Assembly (NCBI GenBank): GCA_026398535.1
Contig: JAPLSQ010000030.1
Span: forward strand, 1 to 53,534
DNA: 53,534 nucleotides
Direction of reading: 5' to 3'
DNA from: Candidatus Sumerlaeota bacterium
Lineage (GTDB): Bacteria; Sumerlaeota; Sumerlaeia; Sumerlaeales; Sumerlaeaceae
Position 1 is the stretch's first letter. The number at the start of each line of letters is the position of its first letter. Position numbers and translations under genes: made by a program. The notes below the pieces were generated by a model. It saw only the letters and a program-made list of their open reading frames with translations. It did no database searches and had not been told where the DNA came from. Positions 8,236 through 16,711 of the stretch are shown here, one piece after another.

Positions 8236-9375
8236 ATGACTGTGATACGCGACGACATGTCCGGTCGTCTTCTGGCAATGACTGCGGAAGGCCTTTACTG
8301 TCCCGAGGGGAAATTTTATATCGATCCTTGGGAGCTTGTGGACTATGCTGTGATCACCCATGCGCATTCGGATCATGCGAGGCCTGGCTCGCGTGTTTAT
8401 CTTGCCACACACGCCACGGCGGCGCTCCTGCGGGTGCGCTTCGGATCTGATTCGGTGATTCAATGTGTTGACTATGGCGAAACTGTCCATCGAAATGGCG
8501 TCATGATTTCGTTGCACCCAGCGGGTCATGTCCTCGGTTCCGCACAGGCGCGCATCGAAAGCGGCGGGGAAGTCTGGGTTGTAAGCGGCGACTACAAACT
8601 TCAATCCGATCCGACGTGCGCGCCTTTCGAGCCGCTTCGCTGCCATCATTTTGTGACGGAGGCAACCTTCGGATTGCCTGTTTACAGATGGCGCAGTCCG
8701 GACAGTGTCATTGCCGATGTTCATAAATGGTGGGCTGATAACGCCGCGCGCGGGGTAACGAGCGTGTTGTATGCGCATCCGATAGGGAAGGCACAGCGTC
8801 TGCTTGCTATGTTTGACATGTCGCGCGGTCCGGTGCTTGTCCACGGTGGGGCTATGCGGTTTCTTGGTGCGTATCGGAATGCTGGTGTGGCTCTTCCGCA
8901 TGTAATTTCCGCGAATGCGGATCAATCGCGATGTCATCGCGGCCATGCGCTTGTCATCGCGCCGCCCAAAGCGGCTTCAGAGGGGTGGCTGGGCAGATTT
9001 GGAGAGGTGAGTGAAGCGGCAGCATCTGGTTGGATGCTAACGGAGTCTGTGGGAGAATCTTGTGATGATGCGCCCGGATTTGCTCTTTCGGATCATGCCG
9101 ATTGGAACGGACTGCTTGATGCGGTGTACGCAACCGGGGCATCCAACGTTTGGGTGATGCACGGCACGGACCGGGCGCTGTTGGAGCAACTTGCTTCGAA
9201 GGGGATTGACGCGCGCGCGATTGCCGATCGGCCGCCCAATCAGCGCGGCAGTGTTTCGAGATGCAGGCGGAGTATGCGCTGGATTTCGAGGATGGCCAGG
9301 GGGTGGTCCTCGCAGGAATGTCCGGCGGGCGCCAATATTTCAGATTCAGCGCCAGCGAGATGCGAACTCCAGTAG
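8236..9375 (+). CDS. Ligase-associated DNA exonuclease, metallo-beta-lactamase fold
   Basis: Seen: the metal-binding HxHxDH in THAHSDHARPG (residue ~40), a further ligand region HPAGHVLGSAQ, an Asp in VVSGDYK, and the beta-CASP-like LSDHADWNGL near residue 285. The opening GLYCPEGKFYIDPW is typical of the TIGR04122-like exonucleases found beside an ATP-dependent DNA ligase and an Lhr-like helicase. Neither partner is in this window. The family normally ends soon after the position of KGIDARAIADR (~residue 332). Here the frame runs on for ~45 Arg/Ser-rich residues and overlaps the convergent hydrolase by 136 bp, so the natural stop may have been lost. ATGs at 8236, 8257 and 8278 are all possible starts. 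Confidence 0.85.
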   Translation: MTVIRDDMSGRLLAMTAEGLYCPEGKFYIDPWELVDYAVITHAHSDHARPGSRVYLATHATAALLRVRFGSDSVIQCVDYGETVHRNGVMISLHPAGHVLGSAQARIESGGEVWVVSGDYKLQSDPTCAPFEPLRCHHFVTEATFGLPVYRWRSPDSVIADVHKWWADNAARGVTSVLYAHPIGKAQRLLAMFDMSRGPVLVHGGAMRFLGAYRNAGVALPHVISANADQSRCHRGHALVIAPPKAASEGWLGRFGEVSEAAASGWMLTESVGESCDDAPGFALSDHADWNGLLDAVYATGASNVWVMHGTDRALLEQLASKGIDARAIADRPPNQRGSVSRCRRSMRWISRMARGWSSQECPAGANISDSAPARCELQ

Positions 9376-10847
9376 GGCACAATCCCGTCGGTGCTGGAAG
9401 TTCCCTTGCCGACGCCACGGTTGCCCATAATTGTATGGTAGGGCGGGGGAATGGGCATTTGCTGATATGTAAGGACAAAACGATTGTTTGGGGAGAAGTT
9501 GTCTATGCTTGTCGGGATGTCGAACTCCGCCTTTCGGGAAGCGCCACGCAATATGCTTGGATTCATGCGCGCGACTCGCGCACCGAGATTGCTGATATCG
9601 CCTGGCATTTCGACGAGCTTTGAGGCAAGGCGGCCAAGACTGCCTTTGGCGATGGGACTGCCGCGATGGGGTGTGGCGATGAATATTACCCGTTTCACAT
9701 AGGGCTGACGCTTGAAAAAAAGCGCTTCTTTGAGCAAGGCGCGGTCTTCGGGTGAAAGATTGGTTTGTGAAAAAGGCCGGTCCATGTTGGCCCTCCAGAA
9801 GCAATCACCAGATTCGGTGACCATCAGGCGTGTCAGCATCCCTCCCATGCTGTGTCCGATGATGACCATCTGGTCGAATGTCCGGTCCTTATGTTTCGAA
9901 TCGTATTCATCGCGCAGTCCCTGGAGGGATTTCCGCAACAAGGCGGCGGAAAGGAGAACAGGATTTCCAGTGGGATAGCGGAAGCCCCAGAATTGGCAGT
10001 TTTGACGTATGACGGGGTCCGCGAGAAGCTCATTGATGGTGTTGACCCATGCCTTGGGAGCGGAAGCAAGACCATGCACAAAAACGACCGGGATTTTTTT
10101 GGGATCGTAAGGCTCGAGCATGTAAAGGCGAACCAGATCCAAATGCTCGAAGGGGCGAAGAAACGCCTGCAGAACGCCCATGTCCGTAATCGCGTTCTTC
10201 ATTATCAATTCGAATGGAGCGGTCAGATCGCTGGCGACTTGCTCCCGGGAATTTAATGGATTTACCAGCCTGATGCGCACCAAGCGTTGCATGGAAGAGG
10301 AGCGTTTGAAAGGGAATTCGACCACACATGTGACCGAGTTCATGATGACGGGCAGCGCAAGATAAGGATATTGTTTGTTGCGCTCAGGCGTGTTCTGGCG
10401 CAACCCCACAAAAGGGACTCCGGGTCCTTCGGTCGTGATGCGCCGCCTTAAATTGTGGGAAGTGATTTTTGACGCCGGGACGTAAGAGTCAAAATAAGTC
10501 GGATACCATAAAGTCATATCCTCAGCCGCTGGTTTTATAAAGGTGATTTCATATTGTCCCGCGCTGATGGATGTGTTCCAGCGGTTCGGAGGAACCTGAT
10601 ATTGAAGCGTCGTAATGAATTCCTCCACGGCGGCGCGCGCTGTGCGTGCATCCGCGGCGTGTTCGATTGCGGCCACATAGCGTTCAGCTTCGGGACACTG
10701 CAACGGTGTTACCGGCTGACTTTTGCTTTTGTGCGTGGCGGCGTGCGTTGAGGCGGCCAAGAGCAACAGCATGACCGCGAGAGTTAACCGCGCGGCTTGC
10801 GGCCGCAGACTCATGCGCGAGAAAAGGGGTATTCTGTCATTTTTCAT
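9240..10847 (-). CDS. Exported PGAP1-like alpha/beta hydrolase
   Basis: About 535 residues from the ATG at 10847; in-frame ATGs at 10871 and 10856 are alternatives. Seen: an N-terminal hydrophobic signal (LTLAVMLLLLAASTHAA), an ~230-residue N-terminal domain, then the hydrolase core: oxyanion motif VVFVHGLASAPKAW, nucleophile elbow GHSMGG, TPHRGSP, catalytic Asp probably in STDGIVPY, His in GHSCEDHP. Known: this core is shared by lipases, acyl esterases and PGAP1-type deacylases; substrate unknown. It is exported, so it acts in the periplasm or outer envelope. It overlaps the upstream gene by ~11 bp and so is probably translated by coupling. Its 3' end overlaps the convergent exonuclease frame. 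Confidence 0.88.
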   Translation of the reverse strand: MKNDRIPLFSRMSLRPQAARLTLAVMLLLLAASTHAATHKSKSQPVTPLQCPEAERYVAAIEHAADARTARAAVEEFITTLQYQVPPNRWNTSISAGQYEITFIKPAAEDMTLWYPTYFDSYVPASKITSHNLRRRITTEGPGVPFVGLRQNTPERNKQYPYLALPVIMNSVTCVVEFPFKRSSSMQRLVRIRLVNPLNSREQVASDLTAPFELIMKNAITDMGVLQAFLRPFEHLDLVRLYMLEPYDPKKIPVVFVHGLASAPKAWVNTINELLADPVIRQNCQFWGFRYPTGNPVLLSAALLRKSLQGLRDEYDSKHKDRTFDQMVIIGHSMGGMLTRLMVTESGDCFWRANMDRPFSQTNLSPEDRALLKEALFFKRQPYVKRVIFIATPHRGSPIAKGSLGRLASKLVEMPGDISNLGARVARMNPSILRGASRKAEFDIPTSIDNFSPNNRFVLTYQQMPIPPPYHTIMGNRGVGKGTSSTDGIVPYWSSHLAGAESEILAPAGHSCEDHPLAILEIQRILRLHLETLPR

Positions 10848-12087
10848 TAATGACATTTTCCGCCTTTTCATGCAGCGTCACAGTGTGCTCCTTGAGCTTC
10901 GATTTTGCAAGATCGGTTGCCGTGCCAGTGATCCAGAGGTGCGCAGTTCCTTTTTCACCATCAGCTTTTGTCTTGGTCAGTCTTTCATCAAGCAAGGGAC
11001 CCCAATATAAAATATCGAGAGGCGCGAACACATGGCGTTCACCGGAAATATCGGTGAAAACAGGCGTGTTGCTGAGAATGTCAAGCCGCGTGATGGCTTT
11101 GATGCGCTTGTTGTATCCTGCGGCCATCTGAATTTGCATCTGCTCATAGAGCGTGATTTCGGGAATGTTATCAGTGCTTATAAAAGCAAGGAACTGGCAT
11201 ATTTCCCTGACACCGGACAATTCCGTCATGGCATCGGTGATTGCCGTGGAACGGGTGACTGTGTATCCTTTTGCGTAAAGCAGGTTGTTGACCTGCGCTA
11301 TGCCGCATCCAAGCTGAAGGAGCGCCCTTCGGTTTGCCTCTTGGAGTTCGGGGGCTGAATTGTCGCGCAGTTTGGATTGAATGTTGCTGTTGAGCGTTGC
11401 TGCGCTGACGGCGATCCCGACACCGCCGGGTATGAATGATTGTGCGACTTTCGCGATCAGGGCGCCGCTGTTCTGGTGCGACGCGACCGTGTTCAGAGCA
11501 TTCTGAAGCTGCGGATTGTCGGTGTAAGGATCAACTCCGAGGTTGTATACGAGTTTTCGTTTGGCCTCCATGTTGAGCAAATTGCCGGTTTCGCCCTGCA
11601 CCACGCCCTCGTTAACGCGCGCTTGTATTGAATGTCCGAATTTTTCGAGACCGAGGGGAATTCGTCCAATGGTTTGCAGCGGATTGAACAAAGCTTTCCC
11701 GGTATCGTTGATCGTTCCGGCCGTATAATCAACAAGACCCTGAAGAAACAGCGGATCGTTGCGCATGTTTTGCAGTGTTTCGAGCGCCTGACTTTCAGCT
11801 ATCCGTATTTTCAGCATGGCAAGGCTGTGCGGATAGTACCAGCCAAAGGGTGTCCACAATGATAATGAATAAAGCATGCCGGCGGAGTCGGCCTTGTCCA
11901 TGACGCGGTAGGTCTTGCCTTGTAGCATGCTTGGCGGCAATATTTTCGAGACGGGCGTCTTGGGAGGATTTTCGTAGCCATCAGCCGTTGCGGCCAGACA
12001 TCGCGGTTGAGAAATGATGATGGGCGCGGTAATCGTTATACATGCCGCGCCCAACACATGAAAAATGGTTCGAGATTTGCGTATCAT
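10837..12087 (-). CDS. Exported protein of unknown function, 416 aa
   Basis: I do not recognise the family. Seen: a signal peptide-like N-terminus (basic MIRKSR, then hydrophobic HVLGAACITITAPIII). A mature region opens with TADGYENPPKTP. There is a glycine-rich segment IPGGVGIAVSAATLN near residue 225 and a mostly helical middle. The C-terminus carries a beta-rich stretch with FTDISGERHVFAPLDILYWGP. AGGAG lies 6 bases before the ATG at 12087 and is folded into a hairpin (see 12095-12139). The gene is tightly linked to the downstream hydrolase, which suggests a common envelope role, perhaps a substrate-handling or assembly partner; that is inference. Confidence 0.7.
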   Translation of the reverse strand: MIRKSRTIFHVLGAACITITAPIIISQPRCLAATADGYENPPKTPVSKILPPSMLQGKTYRVMDKADSAGMLYSLSLWTPFGWYYPHSLAMLKIRIAESQALETLQNMRNDPLFLQGLVDYTAGTINDTGKALFNPLQTIGRIPLGLEKFGHSIQARVNEGVVQGETGNLLNMEAKRKLVYNLGVDPYTDNPQLQNALNTVASHQNSGALIAKVAQSFIPGGVGIAVSAATLNSNIQSKLRDNSAPELQEANRRALLQLGCGIAQVNNLLYAKGYTVTRSTAITDAMTELSGVREICQFLAFISTDNIPEITLYEQMQIQMAAGYNKRIKAITRLDILSNTPVFTDISGERHVFAPLDILYWGPLLDERLTKTKADGEKGTAHLWITGTATDLAKSKLKEHTVTLHEKAENVINEK

Positions 12088-12094
12088 GCGCTAC

Positions 12095-12139
12095 TCCTGA
12101 TATATATGGTCAATGGCAGACCATGATACATCATCAGGA
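12095..12139 (-). promoter_or_regulatory. Hairpin covering the ribosome-binding site of the 12087 gene
   Basis: On the minus strand TCCTGAT (12139-12133) pairs perfectly with ATCAGGA (12101-12095), and inside it ATGGTC (12124-12119) pairs with GACCAT (12111-12106). The outer 3' arm contains four bases of the AGGAG Shine-Dalgarno sequence (12098-12094), which stands 6 bases before the ATG. If this folds in the mRNA, translation would be held back until the stem opens. No trigger is visible. Confidence 0.5.
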
Positions 12140-12205
12140 ATTAAAGAACGCAAGCACACAAACGCGGAAAATAAACGCCCTGCGCTTGATATGGAGAGAG
12201 GCGGC

Positions 12206-13246
12206 TTATTCGACGGATTTCCATGTGGTGTCGGGATTGTATGCTTTCATCTTCGAAACATTGGCTGTTGTGTCTTCGCCAAGATTCTTTTCGTAGACGA
12301 TCCCTTCCTGGTTGACGATGAACGTCATCACGCCGGAGTTGCCCCATTCAGCCGGATATGCGACAATGGCGAAACCGCCCACCATGTTCCTTTGGGAAAG
12401 GTAATCCTTGCCGCCGCCCGGCGCTTTTGATCCCTGCTTTGTCAATATCCGAAACAGGTAACCGTGGAAGGGTTGGGATGATTCGCTTGCGCCTTGGGCT
12501 TTTTTGGACGGGGCATATCCCATGGCCTGCGCTTGCGCCGCGATGGGCCCCAGCGGGCTTTCCTCCCCGTCGCCGGATGCGTCCCAATACAAGCCGTCTT
12601 TCTGGCCCGCGGCGCTCATGAGTTTTTGCGCGTATTCCAGTATGTTGTCTCCGTCGCGGTCTTTTGCGTGGTATTCCTGCTGGGCCTTGACCAATGCTCT
12701 GCACACCCGCGTCGCTGATATTTCGTTTCGCCCGACACGCCTGTTCAGAACTTCCTCCCGTCCGAGTTCGGTGTCGAAATACCAGCGGCCGTCAGCTTTC
12801 ATGAGCGGGATGGGAAACGGCCAACCGTGCTTGCCAATGTAAAGTGTGGCGCTTGTTTCGGCGCGATCTTTGACGATGCGCGTGAGCTGCAGGGACGCGC
12901 TGGTGAAAAGCTCGAGATTGTTTTTGTCCTCGGCCTCATTGCCTGATGATAACAGGTCCCTGCCTTCGGGGCCGAACAGTTTGCCGAGGGTTTCCATGTC
13001 CTTTGTTTTCGCGGCGGATACGAGGGTCTTCACAGCTTGTTCCGCTGAGGCGAAGGTTGTTTGCGTCTCCGTGGTCGGCGGTTGGTCTGCCGCTGCCGAG
13101 ACCAAGGGGAAGAGCGCGGTCATGACGATGAACAATGTTGCCATGCGCCATGCGTGGGATTTGCCCGCGGATGCGATTGAGCCGGGTCCTGTGATTGCCT
13201 GGTCAGATGCCCGCTTTATCGCACGTGCGTCGCGAAGAGTTGTCAT
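12206..13246 (-). CDS. DUF2950 family exported protein
   Basis: 346 residues. Seen: a late hydrophobic segment MATLFIVMTALFPLVSAAA (residues 35-53) as signal sequence after an unusually long, polar first 34 residues. Then come FASAEQAVKTLVSAAK, GRWYFDTELGREEVLNRRVGRNE, YHAKDRDGD and FRILTKQGSKAPGG, all recognisable DUF2950 blocks. The long start at 13246 is preferred because AGGAG lies 11 bases upstream; a shorter start at 13144 would give a conventional signal peptide. Known: DUF2950 genes are often next to DUF3300 genes, as here (48 bp apart, same strand). Function is unknown; envelope location is inferred. Confidence 0.9.
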   Translation of the reverse strand: MTTLRDARAIKRASDQAITGPGSIASAGKSHAWRMATLFIVMTALFPLVSAAADQPPTTETQTTFASAEQAVKTLVSAAKTKDMETLGKLFGPEGRDLLSSGNEAEDKNNLELFTSASLQLTRIVKDRAETSATLYIGKHGWPFPIPLMKADGRWYFDTELGREEVLNRRVGRNEISATRVCRALVKAQQEYHAKDRDGDNILEYAQKLMSAAGQKDGLYWDASGDGEESPLGPIAAQAQAMGYAPSKKAQGASESSQPFHGYLFRILTKQGSKAPGGGKDYLSQRNMVGGFAIVAYPAEWGNSGVMTFIVNQEGIVYEKNLGEDTTANVSKMKAYNPDTTWKSVE

Positions 13247-13294
13247 GTTTGTTGTCTCCTGTTGAGAGTCTGAGCGTTATTGGGTATTGTGTAA

Positions 13295-15088
13295 TTACCT
13301 TCGCCCGCCGCGTCCTCCGCCGCTGGGGGCGGAAGGACGAGACATCGACGGTGCTGAGGGGCCTGACATCGAGGTCGAGGGTCTGGATGGCATTGACGGA
13401 CGCGAATATGACGAGTTGAAGCTTTGTTGCTGGGGCATGGTTGCGCGGCTGGATTGTCCGCGGTTGCTATCCTGGGCGGTTTGGCGGGTGTTTGAATAGC
13501 CTTGGAACGCGTTGCTTGTGGATGGTCGCGAATAGCTGGAGGGAGATGCCGTGCCTGTGAAGGATTGTCTTTGGGCAGTCCCTGTCCCGCCATATTGTCC
13601 GCTTGTCGGGGCCGGTCTCGATGAATAAGGGCTGGGTTTGTTTTGCAGCGACTGCTGGATTTGCTGGCTGTTCATGGGGCGTGTTTGAGCGGTTGGTGCG
13701 GCGGGGGAGATGCGGGCGCCTGTTTGGGAGACATTGAATTTCTGGCCTCCCATGGAGACGGTGCCGCCGGGCGATGTCTGTCCGCCGGGTCGGGCAATGT
13801 TGCCTGAGGTTGCCGGCATTTGCGCGCCACCCGCCGTGGCGGGCCTTTGTGCGCCGCCGCCGGATGGCATGGTTGAGGCTTGGGGTGTTTTGCCCCGGTA
13901 TGGGTCGCTTTTTCCTGCCTGAGCGGTCGTGATGGATCCCGGTCGTGTGGAGTCATGTTGCCAGCGTGTGGGCTGTGACGCATCGGCGGGTTTCTGGTTA
14001 AAATCGGGATTTTTCAGTTGTGAAAGCGCCTGCACCTGTTGTTTGGAGTCAAGGCCTTTGACCTGGTTAGCGATGTTGGCCTGCTGGGTCGGACCGAGCT
14101 GATTGAAGTGGTTCTTGATGACGTCCTGATCAGTTTTGTTGAACTGGTTCCAGACATTCTTGTCGATATTGTTGATGTTGAGGTTGTTATTGTTGTAGAC
14201 CACCGGCCGGTTGTTGCCGTGCCACCACCAGTCGGGCCGGTTGTACCAATCATTGTTGTGAATGTTCCACCAGTTGTTATTATTCACGTTGATATTGATG
14301 GAGTCGTGATGCCAGTCGATTTCATTTGCCGCCCAGGCTCCGACAGCCACTCCCGCGCCAAATGAGATGATATTGCTGGCGGCATTGCTGGGCGGGGGAT
14401 AGTAGTACGATCCGCCGGAGTAGCCGGGATCGGCATAGACGACAGTGGGTTCCGGATTGTATTGGGGCACATAGACAACCTGGGGATTATACTGGGGCAC
14501 ATAGATGACCTGCGGGTCAGCGGGCACGATCTGGATGGTGTCGTTTTGAACGACGACTTTCTGCTGCGGCGTGTCCTTGAGTGATCCCGCTGTCTGTGCC
14601 TGCGCGCGCAGGCTCTGGACGGCGTTCAACACATTTTCGGGTTGCGCCAGAAAAGCCTGTCCGAGTTGTGTTGTCCAGTCGATCTTGTCGCTCATCATTT
14701 TCAGGACATCGGGGAATTTGACAAGCGCTTTGATGCTCGCATCCCATGGCATGTCTCCGACTTTGTCGGGATCATTCTTTGCCTGCACCCACTGCCATGC
14801 CTGAACCACGTCAAGAGGATATGTGGATGCGGGCAGCATCTGGGCGATCAGCGTATCGGGGTAAAGGGCAATTGGCCCGAGTAACTTGTCCAACTGCTCG
14901 TTTGTGCTCGCGGTATCCGTTTGCGGGGTTGCGTCGGATGGCGCGGAAGCAGAGTAATTGGTTTGCATGGGCAGTGGTTGCTGTTGTGGTTGAGCCGCAA
15001 CACCGGCGTCTTGGGCGAAAACTGGTCCAAACGGGATAAGGAGCAGTGAAATAACAAGCACACCCTTTATGCATATTGTGGCACGCAT
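13295..15088 (-). CDS. DUF3300 family exported protein with Ser/Pro/Gln-rich tail
   Basis: 597 residues. Seen: signal peptide (VLVISLLLIPFGPVFA), then the DUF3300 core from about residue 60 (LLGPIALYPDTLIAQMLPAS, WQWVQAKNDP, PWDASIKALVKFPDVL, QVIYVPQYNPQVVYVPQYNP), a Tyr/Pro/Gly stretch, a small hydrophobic helix (AGVAVGAWAA), an Asn/Trp-rich segment around residues 270-320, and a disordered C-terminal ~230 residues rich in Ser, Pro, Gln and Gly that ends in GGGRGGRR. Known: DUF3300 is a widespread envelope family without assigned function and is commonly paired with DUF2950. GAGG lies about 9 bases before the ATG. It heads a four-gene minus-strand envelope cluster. Confidence 0.92.
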   Translation of the reverse strand: MRATICIKGVLVISLLLIPFGPVFAQDAGVAAQPQQQPLPMQTNYSASAPSDATPQTDTASTNEQLDKLLGPIALYPDTLIAQMLPASTYPLDVVQAWQWVQAKNDPDKVGDMPWDASIKALVKFPDVLKMMSDKIDWTTQLGQAFLAQPENVLNAVQSLRAQAQTAGSLKDTPQQKVVVQNDTIQIVPADPQVIYVPQYNPQVVYVPQYNPEPTVVYADPGYSGGSYYYPPPSNAASNIISFGAGVAVGAWAANEIDWHHDSININVNNNNWWNIHNNDWYNRPDWWWHGNNRPVVYNNNNLNINNIDKNVWNQFNKTDQDVIKNHFNQLGPTQQANIANQVKGLDSKQQVQALSQLKNPDFNQKPADASQPTRWQHDSTRPGSITTAQAGKSDPYRGKTPQASTMPSGGGAQRPATAGGAQMPATSGNIARPGGQTSPGGTVSMGGQKFNVSQTGARISPAAPTAQTRPMNSQQIQQSLQNKPSPYSSRPAPTSGQYGGTGTAQRQSFTGTASPSSYSRPSTSNAFQGYSNTRQTAQDSNRGQSSRATMPQQQSFNSSYSRPSMPSRPSTSMSGPSAPSMSRPSAPSGGGRGGRR

Positions 15089-15259
15089 GGCGATAACCTC
15101 ATCTTTCTGTGAACAGCTATATCAATAATATGCTCAACAGCGCCATGCGCAATAAATTTTCATGGCTATTGGATATGCTGGGCTGGCATCTGCGTTTCAC
15201 TACGGGAGGATGGACGCGGCGCCTCTTTCTAATGTGCGTCATCCCATAACAATGCCCGA

Positions 15260-16711
15260 TCAAAAAGAATCCTGAGATTCCGCGGGTTTTGGGAACTTGA
15301 AATAGGCGCGCGCGTTTTCAGCGCAGATCCTGCGAACGAGGCTGCCAACCAGTTCCATGTCATCGGGGATCAGGCCCGCCGCCATGTCGCGCCCGAGAAA
15401 ATCGCAGAGAATGCGCCGGAAATACTCGTGACGCGAGAAGCAGAGGAACGAACGCGAATCAGTAACCATTCCGATGAATGTGCCCAGTGCGCCGAAATTT
15501 GAGAGCGTTTCGAGATGGCGCCTGATACCGTCATACTGATCCATGAACCACCAGGCGCTGCCATATTGGATTTTACCTGTCGTGCCATCATCCTGAAAAT
15601 TGCCCGCCATCGCCGCCATGAGTTCGTTGTCTGAAGGATTAAGGTTATAGATGACTGTCTTGGGGAGTTGATCGCGCGCGTTGAGCCGGTCAAGGAATCT
15701 CGCGAGTGAATGCGCCTGGGGCAGGTCGCCGATCGAGTCGCAGCCGGCATCGCGGCCGAGTGTCCTGTGACGTCGCGTGTTGTTATTGCGCAACGCGCCG
15801 AGATGAAGATGCATGACCCATCCCAGCTCGTGATACATGAGCCCAAGTTGATGAAGAACCGCCGATTTGAGCTTGAGATCCGCCGCCTGGCTCAGGGATT
15901 TGCCTGATCGGATTCTTGAGAACGCTTGGGCAATGTCGGCTTGCCTGTAATCAGCCGCATAGGCAAAGGGAAGACTTTGATCGGCTAAACGGCATCCCAC
16001 TGAATGAAAGTGATCGCGGCGCTGACGCAAAGCTTCGACCATGGTGTCGAAGGATATGATTTTGATGCCGCTTGCTGACGAAAGGCAGTCGATCCATTTA
16101 TTGTACATCCCGGGATGATCCGTCCCAAGGGCGTTGTCAGCCCGGAAGGTCGGCAGCACACAAACGGGAAAAGATTTGTCGCGGCGCAACTGGTCGTGAA
16201 AACGGAGATCATCAGCAGGATCATCCGTTGTGCACAGGACTTCGACATTGAACTGTCGGATGAGGCCGCGGCATGAAAAGCCTGGTTGTTGAAGAATGTC
16301 ATTCATTTCGTCCCAAAGGGCTGGCGCCGTCTCGGGGCCGAGCAGCCGATCCTTAATCCCGAAGGGACGCCTGAGTTCCATGTGAGTCCAATGATAAATC
16401 GGATTGCGCGGGGCAAGAGGGAGGCAGAGCGCGAAGGCGAGGAATTTATCCCTGTCCGGCGCGTTGCCCGTTATGAATCGCTCTTCGATGCCGCATGCAC
16501 GCATGAGACGCCATTTGTAATGATCGCCGTCAATCCACAACTCGGTCATGTTTCTGAAGCGATGATCCTGCGCGATGTGGGCGGGGGATAGGTGGCTGTG
16601 AAAGTCGATGATTGGCTGTTGGTCAGCGTATTGGAAATAGAGCTTTTTCGCTTGGGCGGATCCCAGCATGAAACTCCGACCGGCAAATTTAGAGCATTCC
16701 ACCTGCGTCAT
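15260..16711 (-). CDS. uxaC: Uronate (glucuronate/galacturonate) isomerase
   Basis: 483 residues, the usual family size (~470). Seen: the metal-binding IIDFHSHLSPAHIAQ (residue ~35), WIDGDHYKWRLMRACG, VEVLCTTDDPADDL near residue 155, MHLHLGALRNNNTR near residue 298 and YNLNPSDNELMAAM near residue 347. Known: an amidohydrolase-superfamily enzyme that converts glucuronate to fructuronate and galacturonate to tagaturonate, the first step of uronate use. The start ATG overlaps the stop of the GH3 gene as ATGA, so translation is probably coupled. An internal ATG at residue 15 (MLGSAQAKKLY) is a less likely start. The downstream reductases and dehydratases are not in the window. Confidence 0.95.
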   Translation of the reverse strand: MTQVECSKFAGRSFMLGSAQAKKLYFQYADQQPIIDFHSHLSPAHIAQDHRFRNMTELWIDGDHYKWRLMRACGIEERFITGNAPDRDKFLAFALCLPLAPRNPIYHWTHMELRRPFGIKDRLLGPETAPALWDEMNDILQQPGFSCRGLIRQFNVEVLCTTDDPADDLRFHDQLRRDKSFPVCVLPTFRADNALGTDHPGMYNKWIDCLSSASGIKIISFDTMVEALRQRRDHFHSVGCRLADQSLPFAYAADYRQADIAQAFSRIRSGKSLSQAADLKLKSAVLHQLGLMYHELGWVMHLHLGALRNNNTRRHRTLGRDAGCDSIGDLPQAHSLARFLDRLNARDQLPKTVIYNLNPSDNELMAAMAGNFQDDGTTGKIQYGSAWWFMDQYDGIRRHLETLSNFGALGTFIGMVTDSRSFLCFSRHEYFRRILCDFLGRDMAAGLIPDDMELVGSLVRRICAENARAYFKFPKPAESQDSF

